A stretch of 64,000 nucleotides of DNA, taken from positions 186,001 to 250,000 of the forward strand of contig NZ_MDTQ01000001.1 in NCBI RefSeq assembly GCF_001709345.1, read 5' to 3'. The translations under genes and the position numbers were made by a program. Shown piece by piece: positions 15,784 through 25,189 of the stretch. The stretch's first letter is position 1; each line of letters begins with the position of its first letter. Source of the stretch: Terasakiispira papahanaumokuakeensis. Lineage in GTDB: Bacteria; Pseudomonadota; Gammaproteobacteria; Pseudomonadales; Halomonadaceae. The notes under the pieces were generated by a model, which saw only the letters and a program-made list of their open reading frames with translations, searched no databases and was not told the origin of the DNA.

Positions 15784-18700
15784 TCAGGATGACCATTGAT
15801 TCGACAGCAGCTCGGCCTGCCGGAGAATCAACTCGATGACTTCGGACGATTTGTCCGGTGGGTATTTGTAGCGCTGCAGCGTTCGGCGTACCAGAATCCG
15901 CAGCTTGGCACGCACGCTTTCGCGCACCTGCCAATCGACGGTGGTCGAGCCGCGCAGCTTGTGGGTGACTTCAACCGCCAGTGCCCGCAACTTATCGTCA
16001 CCCAGCTCTCGTACCGCGCTTTCGTTGGTGATCAAAGCGTCGTAAAACGCGATCTCGTCGGGGTTCAGGCCCAGCGCCTCGTCGCGCTCCATATCGGCCT
16101 TGAACTGCTTGGCCATGGCGATCAGTTCTTCGATCACCTGGGCCGTTTCGATGCCGCGGTTGTTGTACTTGCGCAGCGTCTCCTGAAGGCGATCAGAGTA
16201 CTTTTTCTCCTGCACGGCGTTAGTGCGCGTTTTGGCCTTGATGTCATCCTTGAGCAGTTTCTCCAACAGCTCAACAGCCAGGTTGCGATACGGCATCTGG
16301 CGCACGTCTTCGAGAAACTCATCGGAGAGCAGCCCGATATTGGGCTTGTCTAGCCCGCAGAGCGCGAACACATCCGTCACATCGTCGGCCACCACAGCGT
16401 TATCGAGGATCTGCTTGAGCGCGGAGTTCTTCTGCTCCTCGCTCAGCGAGCGGTTTGTGCTGGTGTGCTTGACCAGCGCCGCCTTGATCGCCGAGAGAAA
16501 CGCAATTTCTTTGTGCAGCGCCTTGGCTTCATCCAGCGTGCTGCAAAGCGAGTACGCCTTGGTGAGCTGCAGCACGGTATCGAGAAAGCGCTTTTTGCCA
16601 TCGTCCAGGCTCAGAATATAGTTGGCCGCTGGCGGCAGCAGTTTATGCGGCGCCTCTTCAAAGCCGCTGTAGTCGAAGCCATCGCGGTTGGCGCCCTTGG
16701 CCAACATTCCATGGATGATATCGAGCTTCTCTTCCAGCACCGCGAAGGCTTCCTCGGCGCTGTAGGTGGGCTGGCCCTTGCCGCGGGAGTCGGTGTAGGT
16801 CTTGAGCGCGTTTTTCAGCTCGTTGGCGATGCCGATGTAATCTACCACCAGCCCGCCCGGCTTATCCTTGAACACCCGGTTCACCCGGGCGATGGCCTGC
16901 ATCAGGTTGTGCCCCTTCATGGGCTTGTCGACGTACATGGTATGGCAGCACGGCGCGTCGAAGCCGGTCAGCCACATATCGCGCACGATCACCAGCTTCA
17001 GTGAATCAGCCGGGTTCTTGAAGCGCTTCTCCAGCCGTTTCTTGGTTTTCTTGTTATAGATGTGGGGCGTTAGCAGCGGGCTGTCGGCGGCCGAGCCGGT
17101 CATGATGACCTTGATCGCGCCCTTTTCCGGATCGTCGTCGTGCCACTCGGGGCGCAGTTTGACGATTTCGTTATAGAGCTGCGCGCAGATGCTACGGCTC
17201 ATGGCAACGATCATCGCCTTGCCCTCGACGATCTCGTTGCGCGTCTCGAAGTGCTCGACAAGATCCGCTGCGATGCGCTGCAAACGTGGCTCGGTGCCCA
17301 TCAGCTTTTCGAGGCGGCTCCACTCGCCCTTGGTGCGCTCCCGCGCGCCGGTATCCTCTTCGTCCTCGATGACCTCGTCGACCTGCTCGGAGAGCCGGTT
17401 GATCTCGTCGCGGTTGATATCGAGCCGCGCCAGGCGGGATTCGTAAAAGATGGGTACAGTGGCTCCATCGTCCACGGCGTCCTGGATGTCGTAGATCGAG
17501 ACGTAATCGCCGAAGACGGCTCGGGTATCCTTGTCTTCATTGGCAATCGGCGTGCCGGTAAAGCCGATGAACGAGGCGTTGGGCAGCGCATCGCGCATAT
17601 GCTTGGCGAAGCCGAATTTATAGGTGCCATCCTGCTTGAGCGTGGCTTTCAGGCCGTACTGGCTGCGGTGGGCCTCGTCCGAAATCACCACGATATTGTG
17701 GCGGTCATTGAGGCTCGGGTGGTCGCGCTCGTCGTCTAGCAGGGCAAACTTCTGCACCGTGGTGAAAAGGATACCGCCAGATTCACGCTCGGCGAGCTTC
17801 TGGCGCAGGCTCTCGCGGTCTTCGGCCTGGATTGGGTCCTGCTTGAGCAGGTCGCGGGCGCTGCTGAAGGTGCCAAACAGCTGACCGTCCAGATCGTTAC
17901 GGTCGGTCACCACAATCAGCGTCGGGTTGTGCATCGCCGGTTGCTGCAACAGCTTACCTGCATAGCAGACCATCGAAATGCTTTTGCCTGAGCCTTGGGT
18001 ATGCCACACCACCCCGGCCTTCTTGCTGCCGGGTGTGACCTCGTCACCGTAAGTCGCGCGTTTCTCGCCCACGCCTGCCGCAGGCGCTTCAGCGGCGATC
18101 ACTGTCGCCTTCACCGCCTCGCGTACGGCGTGGAACTGGTGATACCCGGCGATCTTCTTGATCACCCGCTCGGCGTCGGTCTCGAACAGCACGAAGTAGC
18201 GCAGATAATCGAGAAACAGCGCCCGGTCGAAAAAGCCGCGCACCAAAGTTTCCAACTGCCACTCCAGCAGCGGCTTATCGTCTTCATCCTTGATGGTGCG
18301 CCACGGCATGAAGCGCTCCTGATCCGCCGTCAGCGACCCCACCCGCGCGGTGTAGCCATCACTGATGATGAGCGCTTCGTTGGTGACGAACAGATCAGGG
18401 GTTTCCGTCTTGTAGGTCTGCAGCTGATTGAAGGCACCGGAGATATCGGCGGTTTCGCTGCTCGGGCTTTTCAGCTCGATCACCGCCAGCGGCAGGCCGT
18501 TGATAAAGCAGACAATATCAGGTCTACGGGGCTGCTTGCTGCCCTGAATCGTGAACTGATTGATGGCGCGGAAACGGTTGGTTTTGAGGCGCTCGAAATC
18601 GATCAGAAAAGCGTGGTCATACACGACCTTGTCATCGCGCTTGTACTGCACCGGCACACCATTGAGCAGCCACTGATGGAAGGTACGGTTACTGAGCACC

Positions 18701-18936
18701 AGATCAGGGCTTTGCGGTTTACTGACCTGCGCCACGGCTTGTTGCACGGCGTCATCCGGCAGCTGCGGATTGAGCGTTCTAATGGCCTTTTCGAGATCAC
18801 CGGGCAGCAATACCTGCTGGTAATCGTCGCGCTCCGGCGTGGCGCCATCGTGGGCGATGTTCGGCCCGTGTGCAGTTTCCCAGCCGTTTTCGGCGAACCA
18901 TTCAAGGCAGAGCTGCTCCAGTTGATCTTCGGTCAT
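15784..18936 (-). CDS. hsdR: Type I restriction enzyme R subunit (HsdR)
   Basis: A 1050-residue endonuclease/translocase subunit. The N-terminal nuclease carries the PD-ExK signature PDIVCFINGLPLAVIELKSP (around residues 138-157). The SF2 helicase motor has Walker A VVWHTQGSGKSISM, motif II ISDEAHRSQYG, and motif III FIGFTGTPI, followed by motif VI QAIARVNRVF. The C-terminal helical domain that binds HsdM is present. It is the last gene of hsdM-hsdS-(ATP-binding protein)-hsdR, with 22 bp to the gene before. Length and motifs are intact, so the enzyme should be active. Confidence 0.97.
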   Translation of the reverse strand: MTEDQLEQLCLEWFAENGWETAHGPNIAHDGATPERDDYQQVLLPGDLEKAIRTLNPQLPDDAVQQAVAQVSKPQSPDLVLSNRTFHQWLLNGVPVQYKRDDKVVYDHAFLIDFERLKTNRFRAINQFTIQGSKQPRRPDIVCFINGLPLAVIELKSPSSETADISGAFNQLQTYKTETPDLFVTNEALIISDGYTARVGSLTADQERFMPWRTIKDEDDKPLLEWQLETLVRGFFDRALFLDYLRYFVLFETDAERVIKKIAGYHQFHAVREAVKATVIAAEAPAAGVGEKRATYGDEVTPGSKKAGVVWHTQGSGKSISMVCYAGKLLQQPAMHNPTLIVVTDRNDLDGQLFGTFSSARDLLKQDPIQAEDRESLRQKLAERESGGILFTTVQKFALLDDERDHPSLNDRHNIVVISDEAHRSQYGLKATLKQDGTYKFGFAKHMRDALPNASFIGFTGTPIANEDKDTRAVFGDYVSIYDIQDAVDDGATVPIFYESRLARLDINRDEINRLSEQVDEVIEDEEDTGARERTKGEWSRLEKLMGTEPRLQRIAADLVEHFETRNEIVEGKAMIVAMSRSICAQLYNEIVKLRPEWHDDDPEKGAIKVIMTGSAADSPLLTPHIYNKKTKKRLEKRFKNPADSLKLVIVRDMWLTGFDAPCCHTMYVDKPMKGHNLMQAIARVNRVFKDKPGGLVVDYIGIANELKNALKTYTDSRGKGQPTYSAEEAFAVLEEKLDIIHGMLAKGANRDGFDYSGFEEAPHKLLPPAANYILSLDDGKKRFLDTVLQLTKAYSLCSTLDEAKALHKEIAFLSAIKAALVKHTSTNRSLSEEQKNSALKQILDNAVVADDVTDVFALCGLDKPNIGLLSDEFLEDVRQMPYRNLAVELLEKLLKDDIKAKTRTNAVQEKKYSDRLQETLRKYNNRGIETAQVIEELIAMAKQFKADMERDEALGLNPDEIAFYDALITNESAVRELGDDKLRALAVEVTHKLRGSTTVDWQVRESVRAKLRILVRRTLQRYKYPPDKSSEVIELILRQAELLSNQWSS

Positions 18937-18958
18937 TCATGGCACCTTCGACGGCATC

Positions 18959-21073
18959 TCAAAGGTCGCGACTTGATGCCCGCGTCATATACGCCTGCAT
19001 CATGTGAGTCGGAACTTGAGGAAAAGCTTGAATCAGTAGTCGGTTCTGAAGCATTTTCTTCAGATACTGATTGCGTAATGTATCCGGTTCTCTTTTTACT
19101 AGTTCAGCCAGGCACGCGCGCGTGATGTAGTGGCCACTGCACAAGTCCAGAAGAACCTTTTCGAACTCCTCGGGGGCTACCCGTTTTTTCTGACGCGGGA
19201 AGCGGGCCATGTATTCCAGTTCATTTCTGAAAGCGGGAGACAACTTTTCAAGGTCATGGATCATTGGCGCTGGAAGGTCAGGCGTCAGCAACCGCCCGTA
19301 TTCATCGTAGTGTTCGTGATCTACGTTGGTCTCGTTACCTACAGAGCTCTCCGTACTATCTACGGAGCTTGCTTCGTTATCTACGGAGCTTGCTTCGTTA
19401 TCTAAAGAGCTCGCCGCGTTATCTACGAAGCTTGCTTCGTTATCTACAGAGCTGGCGTCGAAAGAGGGTGATGCAGAATTTTGAGCGCAATCAGCGGTCC
19501 CGTATTCGCTGTCGTGATCTTCTACCAGTGTGGATGCCACGACGCCGCCAAACACCTGCTCTGGTGTAGGCAAGCTTTCCCCCGGCAATTGGTAGACCGT
19601 GCCACGGCCATGCCCGGTAGGGGTCAAGAAGTCCTGTTTTGCCAACTGTTGCAACGTCGCGGTTACATCACGGGCATGCTGCGTAGTGATTTCACAAATT
19701 CTGGTATGCGTGATGACTTGCTCTGTGACGGCCGTCGCCAGAATCAGTCTTTCAAATTTGGAAAGACGCAGAAAAGTCTCGCCAAATATCCCGCTCAGCT
19801 GATCCAGCACTCCCTCGGGGAATAGCTCCAGCATTCTCAGTTCCAGGAGCGTCTGCTGAGGCTCCAGCTTTTGATAGAGCGCCGGGCGCCGCCAATGGCG
19901 CCAGTCCCAACCGCTGTAAATCTTAGGTAATCCTGAACCTGCGCGCTCCCCAAGACCGATCATCAAAAACATCTGGTGCATGATTCTGTTACGGCAATCC
20001 GACAAACCGCCTCGCACAGCGTCTTCCTGCGGAATGCGCATATCACCAGGGTTACGGAATCCGAACATATCCGGGCGCTTGACGACCAATACCGGTACGT
20101 TACCCGAATAATCGGCGTGCACCAGTGTATTAATAAGGGCTTCTCGAATGGCCTCGTGGACGGGCGTATCTTCCCGACGCTGCCCTTCCGAGAGTTTGAA
20201 AGGCACCTTGAGGTCTTCAGTCAGCTTTCGGTAAACACGTCGATAAAAGTCAAACAGGTTACCTGACCAGCTGCCATCCGGTACCAGACGGTCCACCCAG
20301 CGAAGCTCCGTCTTGGCCTCGGGTCGCTCCTGGTAGTCCACAAAATAGTGCGGGGCGGCTTCCTGAATGGCTGGCCAGCACCCAAACATGAGCAGCCCCG
20401 CCAGTGTCAGCCCTTCTTCTCCCGTTGAGCGGTCTTTCCGCCAGCCGCGCAGCTTTTGCAAGAAGGTTTTGTCGTCGAGTTCGAGGTAAGGGTGGCCCGG
20501 CTTGGCATCCATGAGCATCTGGCGGTAGACACGCAAACTATCCGGCTCGATGTCCTCCATACCGAACCCCTGCAAAATACGGGCGTCGCGTTCGTCCTCG
20601 GCCTGCTCGGCCAGCATTCGCCGCACCACCTCACTGCTTTGCAACTGATCGGTACTGTTAAGGCGCCGGTACGTTCCAACCAGAGGGTTGCCCTTGATAA
20701 AAACAGGCTTGTTTTTGCGGGTGGCCACCGGTACGTGAACCTGAACCAGCGTTTTTCCGTCAATTTGCAGCGTCTTTACATACTGACTCTGCAAGATATT
20801 GGCGCTGGCTTTTTGAGGGTTGTTAAGCCCGGTCCACAACTCATCAATGACTTTCTGGGGATCAGCGACCCCCGCCAGCTCGAAACGATGCCCCGACTTT
20901 TCGGCCACGCCAAGGAGAATATCGCCACCCTGCGTATTGGCGAACGCGCTATAGGTTTCCCAGAAATCCTTGGGTAGCGCACCCTTACCATCACGCCCCT
21001 GAGCCAGCTTGCACTCGACATCCACGCTTTCACGCAGCGCAATGATGTCTTCCAGCGAGGCGATCTCAAGCAT
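18959..21073 (-). CDS. AlbA_2/Schlafen-type putative ATP-binding protein embedded in hsd operon
   Basis: A 704-residue protein. The N-terminal AlbA_2 (Schlafen-like) domain is at about residues 10-130 (VECKLAQG, SAFANTQGGDILLGVAE), followed by a HATPase_c_4-like segment (EAIREALINTLVHADYSG). A winged-helix-like region sits near residue 460. The linker before the C-terminal domain consists of seven-residue repeats (SSVDNEA) encoded by 21-bp DNA repeats. The start overlaps the hsdS stop by 8 bp and hsdR follows 22 bp later, so it is an integral gene of the operon. Such proteins occur as R-linked ORFs in other type I loci; their function is not established. Confidence 0.85.
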   Translation of the reverse strand: MLEIASLEDIIALRESVDVECKLAQGRDGKGALPKDFWETYSAFANTQGGDILLGVAEKSGHRFELAGVADPQKVIDELWTGLNNPQKASANILQSQYVKTLQIDGKTLVQVHVPVATRKNKPVFIKGNPLVGTYRRLNSTDQLQSSEVVRRMLAEQAEDERDARILQGFGMEDIEPDSLRVYRQMLMDAKPGHPYLELDDKTFLQKLRGWRKDRSTGEEGLTLAGLLMFGCWPAIQEAAPHYFVDYQERPEAKTELRWVDRLVPDGSWSGNLFDFYRRVYRKLTEDLKVPFKLSEGQRREDTPVHEAIREALINTLVHADYSGNVPVLVVKRPDMFGFRNPGDMRIPQEDAVRGGLSDCRNRIMHQMFLMIGLGERAGSGLPKIYSGWDWRHWRRPALYQKLEPQQTLLELRMLELFPEGVLDQLSGIFGETFLRLSKFERLILATAVTEQVITHTRICEITTQHARDVTATLQQLAKQDFLTPTGHGRGTVYQLPGESLPTPEQVFGGVVASTLVEDHDSEYGTADCAQNSASPSFDASSVDNEASFVDNAASSLDNEASSVDNEASSVDSTESSVGNETNVDHEHYDEYGRLLTPDLPAPMIHDLEKLSPAFRNELEYMARFPRQKKRVAPEEFEKVLLDLCSGHYITRACLAELVKREPDTLRNQYLKKMLQNRLLIQAFPQVPTHMMQAYMTRASSRDL
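19340..19444. repeat. In-frame tandem repeat, 5 x 21 bp
   Basis: Five consecutive 21-bp units, consensus TACGGAGCTTGCTTCGTTATC, with degenerate flanking copies, lie inside the AlbA_2 gene and encode repeated (A)SSVDNE. Units 2, 3 and 5 are nearly identical, pointing to recent slippage or expansion. Confidence 0.95.
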
Positions 21074-22556
21074 CGGCCACCTCGGCCATTCGCGCTTCGG
21101 CGTCGGAAATTGTCAGCTCGCCGGAGAGGAGTTTGGTGAGGAGGGTGTCGCGTAATTCGGCTAGTTTTTGAGACTGGTTAATATTTTTAGCTTGTGCGGT
21201 GAAAAGTGGTTGCGCTTGGCGCGCGTAACGAAGTGCCAATGCTTCGCAAGGTGCCACCACGTCCATTCTTGCAACCTGCTTGGGCTGTGCCCTTTGTCTA
21301 CTGCCTGTAGAACCAGTGACGCTGGCTATAACGCCTTCCTGAAAAGGGGAGGAGGAGATCACTCCAGCGATGAAAGCTCTTAGCTCCTCAGACTTTGGGA
21401 CAAACTGCATAAACTCTGTTGAACAAATAGCAGACTCGTTATCCAGAGGCTCGGGCCACCATACCCGAGAGGTGCCCGGGTTGAGCTTTGAGATAAGAAC
21501 GGAAGTCTTTTTAACTTTATATTTTCCACTTTTAATGCTTATACCTGCATCCAAAGCGGGCGCTTTTCCTGCATCAAAGGCCGGAATGCTGTAATGCTCC
21601 CATATCTTTTCTGGGTTATCTGAAGGCTTAATAGAGCTGGAATCTAACTTGGCGAGTTTATCGAACGGTGTTACTTCCCACCCCTCCGGTATCTCCCCCA
21701 GCTCACTCGCCTGCATCGCCGAGGGAAACAGCGCGGCAGTTTCATACAGCTCGTTGTAGCGCTTGGGGTCTGCCACGCGCAGAGCATCCAGCTTATCCAC
21801 CGTCTTGCCTGAAATCACCTGCATCGCGGCGCGGTTCATGTAAGATTCCAGATCACCCAACGCGGGCGACTGGTCAAACTCGGCGGCGTAGCAGACGGGG
21901 GAGGCGGGTTCATTCTCCGGCTGGAGCGCCTGCCAGCGCTGGCGCGCGGCGATCTTGGCCTTGACCGGCTCGAAATCAACAAACCAGCTTTTGAAGAGGG
22001 CCTGGGCCATCTCCTCGAGGGTTTGGTTGATTTGGTGGTTGAGAGTGACCTTTTCCTCAACTGCTTCAAGCACTGCCACCAAATTTTCCCTAGCCGGAGT
22101 TAACTTAGGCACAGGATATGAGAGAAAGTCCTCCCTACTTAAAGAGAGATTGGTTGTCCCCATAGCTCTAGCACGACAGTAGGCTTTGTATTGAGGAGAA
22201 CGAAGAACCCAGTAAAGGTAGTTTTTTGGCGCATCATTTTCTTTGAAAACCAGCTTTACCGTATCTTGAGTCATGCGCCCTAAGGAGATTCTGTCGGGAA
22301 CGCGTGCGACAGAGCCTAGGAGATCTCCAGACTGGGTAACATCCTTTAAAGACACATAAATGTCGCCTGGATAAACTAGAAGCTTTTCCGAAGTATGGCC
22401 GCCGTAAGTTCTTAATTTATCATCACGAAAACCTCCCTCCCGTGCGATCGACGCAAGCCCCAAAAGATACGGCCCAGGCTGATCAAGAAGGGCACTTTTG
22501 TATGTGTTTCCACGCTGAAGAGTCACAAAGTCATCGATACATTGATCAGATGCCAT
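21066..22556 (-). CDS. hsdS: Type I restriction-modification specificity subunit (HsdS)
   Basis: About 496 residues from ATG 22556 (GGGGGG 9 bp upstream); an earlier start at 22604 would overlap hsdM more deeply. Two target-recognition domains flank a conserved helical spacer (INQTLEEMAQALFKSWFVDF, roughly residues 180-200), and a second spacer closes the protein (LAELRDTLLTKLLSGELTI). The spacer gives the distance between half-sites of the bipartite target. It overlaps hsdM upstream by 11 bp and the AlbA_2 gene downstream by 8 bp, which indicates translational coupling. The recognition sequence cannot be read from the protein. Confidence 0.95.
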   Translation of the reverse strand: MASDQCIDDFVTLQRGNTYKSALLDQPGPYLLGLASIAREGGFRDDKLRTYGGHTSEKLLVYPGDIYVSLKDVTQSGDLLGSVARVPDRISLGRMTQDTVKLVFKENDAPKNYLYWVLRSPQYKAYCRARAMGTTNLSLSREDFLSYPVPKLTPARENLVAVLEAVEEKVTLNHQINQTLEEMAQALFKSWFVDFEPVKAKIAARQRWQALQPENEPASPVCYAAEFDQSPALGDLESYMNRAAMQVISGKTVDKLDALRVADPKRYNELYETAALFPSAMQASELGEIPEGWEVTPFDKLAKLDSSSIKPSDNPEKIWEHYSIPAFDAGKAPALDAGISIKSGKYKVKKTSVLISKLNPGTSRVWWPEPLDNESAICSTEFMQFVPKSEELRAFIAGVISSSPFQEGVIASVTGSTGSRQRAQPKQVARMDVVAPCEALALRYARQAQPLFTAQAKNINQSQKLAELRDTLLTKLLSGELTISDAEARMAEVADA

Positions 22557-24264
22557 AACCCAGCCCCCCAAGATTCCGTTTGATCTCTGCTTCCAGCCGG
22601 TCACTTTCCTCGAACTGGTCTTTCAGTTGCGCGGTCAGTCGCGCCATCTTGTCGGCAAAGGGCTCGTCGTCCTCTTCCTGCGCGGCGGCGCCCACGTAGC
22701 GACCCGGCGTCAGCACGAAGTCGTGCTTCTCGATGGCGGCGAGATCTTTTGAGGCACAGAAACCGGGGACGTTTTCAAAGGCGTCGGTGCGCTGCCAGGT
22801 ATGGAAGGTATCGGAGATCCTGGCGATATCTTCACGGGTGAAATCGCGCAGTACGCGGTCGCGCATGTAGCCCTGCTGGCGGGCGTCAATAAATAGCACT
22901 TCGCCTTTACGTCGACGTTTCTCGACGCCGTTGGGGGAGAGACCGCCGGTCTTGTCGCGGGTCAGAAACCAGATGCAGGCGGGAATCTGGGTGTTGGTAA
23001 AGAGCTGGCCCGGCAGGGCGACGATGCACTCGACGAGATCCTGTTCGACCAGGCGGCGGCGAATCTCGCCCTCACCGCCGCTGTTGGAACTCATTGAGCC
23101 GTTGGCGAGCAGCAGTGCCATGCTGCCCACCGGGGCGAGGTGGTGCAGCATGTGCTGCAGCCAGGCGAAGTTGGCATTGCCCTTGGGTGGGGTGCCGTAC
23201 TGCCAGCGTACATCCTCGGCCAGCGATTGGTGCCACCAGTCCTTGACGTTGAACGGCGGGTTGGCCATGACGAAGTCGGCGCGCAGGTCGGGGTGTTGGT
23301 CATCGAGGAAGCTGTCGGCGTTTTTCTTGCCGAAGTTGAAGTCGATGCCGCGAATGGCCATGTTCATGGCCGCCAACCGCCAGGTGGTGGGGTTGGATTC
23401 CTGCCCATAGATAGAAACGTGTTTTTTCTGCTCGGCAGGGTCGTAGTGGTGCTCGCGGGCGTGCTCTTCGATGAACTTGTCCGATGAAACAAAAAAGCCG
23501 CCGGACCCCATCGCCGGGTCATACACCCGGCCTTTGTAGGGCTCCAGCATCTCGACGATCAGCGAGACGATGCTTTTGGGCGTGTAGTACTGCCCGCCCT
23601 GCTTGCCTTCGGCCAGGGCGAACTGGCCGAGGAAATACTCGTAAACATGGCCGAGAATGTCCTTGCTGCGCAAGCTGAGCGGCTCGCCATCGAGCGTCGG
23701 CTGGGTAAAGGAGGTGTCCGAGAAGGAGTTGATCAGCCCGATCAGCTTGTCGTTATCGACCTGGAAGCGGCTGATGCCTTCCAGTACGCCCTTGAGCTTG
23801 TCGTTGCTTTTCTCGATGGCCTCCAGGGCGTTGTCGATCAGCCAGCCGACCGAGCGCAGGCGCACGTCTTCGCCCTTGCTGTTCTGCCATAGCACCGAGC
23901 CGGTGGGCAGTGCTGCTTTTTCTTTCAGCGTGCTCCAGCGCGACTCTTTCGGCACCCAGAACACGTTGGCCTCGCGGTAGTAGTCAAGAATTTCCAGCTC
24001 ATCATTGAGCGCCTGCTCATACTCGGCGTCGCTGTCGAAATCCTCGCGCGGCAGGGAGTAGATGTTGTCGTCGGCATCGTTCTTGAACAGTTCGAGCAGC
24101 TCGCGTTGGCGCTCTTCAAACGCATCGGAGACGTACTTCAAAAAGATCAGCCCCAGCACCACGTGCTTGTAGTTGGCGGCGTCCAGGTTGTTACGCAGCT
24201 TGTCCGCGGCTTTCCAGAGCTTCTCATCCAGTTCGTGCAAAAATTGTTGTTCAACGCTTGGCAT
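22546..24264 (-). CDS. hsdM: Type I restriction-modification methyltransferase subunit (HsdM)
   Basis: A 572-residue N6-adenine methyltransferase. The N-terminal HsdM domain (LRNNLDAANYKHVVLGLIFLKYVSDAFE) is followed by the SAM-binding motif YDPAMGSGGFFVSS and the catalytic NPPF in DFVMANPPFN. The methylation activity protects host DNA and defines the active site of the type I complex. It is the first gene of the operon; its promoter must lie in 24265-24440, a 180-bp stretch in which I see a GGCCC/GGGCC hairpin (24362-24378) but no clear -35/-10. Confidence 0.97.
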   Translation of the reverse strand: MPSVEQQFLHELDEKLWKAADKLRNNLDAANYKHVVLGLIFLKYVSDAFEERQRELLELFKNDADDNIYSLPREDFDSDAEYEQALNDELEILDYYREANVFWVPKESRWSTLKEKAALPTGSVLWQNSKGEDVRLRSVGWLIDNALEAIEKSNDKLKGVLEGISRFQVDNDKLIGLINSFSDTSFTQPTLDGEPLSLRSKDILGHVYEYFLGQFALAEGKQGGQYYTPKSIVSLIVEMLEPYKGRVYDPAMGSGGFFVSSDKFIEEHAREHHYDPAEQKKHVSIYGQESNPTTWRLAAMNMAIRGIDFNFGKKNADSFLDDQHPDLRADFVMANPPFNVKDWWHQSLAEDVRWQYGTPPKGNANFAWLQHMLHHLAPVGSMALLLANGSMSSNSGGEGEIRRRLVEQDLVECIVALPGQLFTNTQIPACIWFLTRDKTGGLSPNGVEKRRRKGEVLFIDARQQGYMRDRVLRDFTREDIARISDTFHTWQRTDAFENVPGFCASKDLAAIEKHDFVLTPGRYVGAAAQEEDDEPFADKMARLTAQLKDQFEESDRLEAEIKRNLGGLGYGI

Positions 24265-24427
24265 GAATTACTGACTCCCGTTCAATCATGTCGTTATGTT
24301 ACTGCAGTGCTGTATGTGGTGCCATGAGTCAGGGGCGCGAGTGAATCGATAAAAGGTTAATGGCCCCATTATTGGGCCCGTTTCTCGGCATGTACGGCCT
24401 GCCATACTTAAACCGCCAGAAAAGAGG

Positions 24428-24460
24428 TATAAAACAGAAAGCCCGCTCATAAGCGGGCCA
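24428..24460 (-). terminator. Intrinsic terminator of the 89-aa gene
   Basis: GCCCGCT (24441-24447) pairs with AGCGGGC (24452-24458) over a 4-nt loop, and on the minus strand the stem is followed by TTTCTGTTTTATACC. The stop codon of the 89-aa ORF lies inside the stem. Confidence 0.75.
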
Positions 24461-24716
24461 GGGGGATGCGGCTGCTCAGTGCCCGTATGGCGTTGTGAAT
24501 TCGATCCACGAGTATCGACACCGTGCCTTGGAACAACCGGAAATTGCTGCCTATATAGCCTAGGAGCTCTTCTCTTAAGTCGTCAGAATCAATACGCAGT
24601 ATCCTGCCCAGCCCTTCGAATCCTTGGGTCTCTAAGTCATCCAACGCTGCAACATATTCTTTGGCTCTCCGTCTTTCCTGTCTCAGGAGAGCCCGGCGTC
24701 CAGACCAGCGCGACAC
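24447..24716 (-). CDS. Hypothetical protein, 89 aa
   Basis: A minus-strand frame from GTG 24716 with a stop codon two codons upstream, so this is its full length. The product is charged and helical (RQERRRAKEYVAALDDLETQ, DSDDLREELLGYIG) with no recognised domain. Its TGA falls in the stem of a good intrinsic terminator, which supports a real transcription unit ending here. It lies between hsdM and the toxin-antitoxin pair, so it may belong to either, be a third gene of the TA transcript (56 bp behind the toxin stop), or be independent. Confidence 0.45.
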   Translation of the reverse strand: MSRWSGRRALLRQERRRAKEYVAALDDLETQGFEGLGRILRIDSDDLREELLGYIGSNFRLFQGTVSILVDRIHNAIRALSSRIPLARL

Positions 24717-24772
24717 CGTTCAAACGCGTGGCCTCTTTGGTTAAACATCGGTGTTATTGTCCCGGGGAACGG

Positions 24773-25189
24773 TTAGGATTCCCAAGGGTTAATTACGTCT
24801 ACATTGGCCGCTTCAAAGGGGGCCATGTCGCAGGATGCAACCTGGTAGCCTTGTGATGCAGCAATGGCAGCAATGTAGCCATCCGGTACAGGGAAACCAC
24901 GCCCAGCGGTTCTGGCGGTTACGGCCAGATCGGCGTACTTGCGGGCCGCATCCGTGTCAAAGGGCAATATTCGCTCCCTGAACAACTGCATAAGGCCGTC
25001 TAGGGTCTCGCTTAGCAGGTCCTTGCGCTTCCCATTCGGCAGCGCCGCAATGTCAAACAACAGTTCAGCCAGCGTCACGCTGGATAGATACAGCGTTTCG
25101 GCTGACTGCTGATTAAGCCAGGCTCTCACGGCTGGATCTGGTTCGGGCTTCATCGCCTCGGAAACGACGTTGGTATCCAGAACGATCAT
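24773..25189 (-). CDS. PIN-domain toxin, VapC/FitB type
   Basis: A 138-residue PIN-domain endoribonuclease. The metal-binding acids are present: MIVLDTNVVSEAMKP (Asp5), SSVTLAELLFDIA (Glu), and GFPVPDGYIAAIA and SCDMAPF towards the C-terminus. The pattern LSSVTLAELLFDIAALPNGKR is that of FitB. The start overlaps the antitoxin stop by 4 bp (ATGA). It would cleave RNA when released from its antitoxin. Confidence 0.92.
   Translation of the reverse strand: MIVLDTNVVSEAMKPEPDPAVRAWLNQQSAETLYLSSVTLAELLFDIAALPNGKRKDLLSETLDGLMQLFRERILPFDTDAARKYADLAVTARTAGRGFPVPDGYIAAIAASQGYQVASCDMAPFEAANVDVINPWES

Noticed and set aside
17995-19125. A 376-codon plus-strand frame
   Set aside because: It lies antisense to hsdR and the AlbA_2 gene, both with complete motifs on the minus strand, and shows no recognisable domain.
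24479-24856. A 125-codon plus-strand frame
   Set aside because: It runs antisense to the 89-aa gene and the FitB-type toxin and has an incoherent composition rich in Cys.
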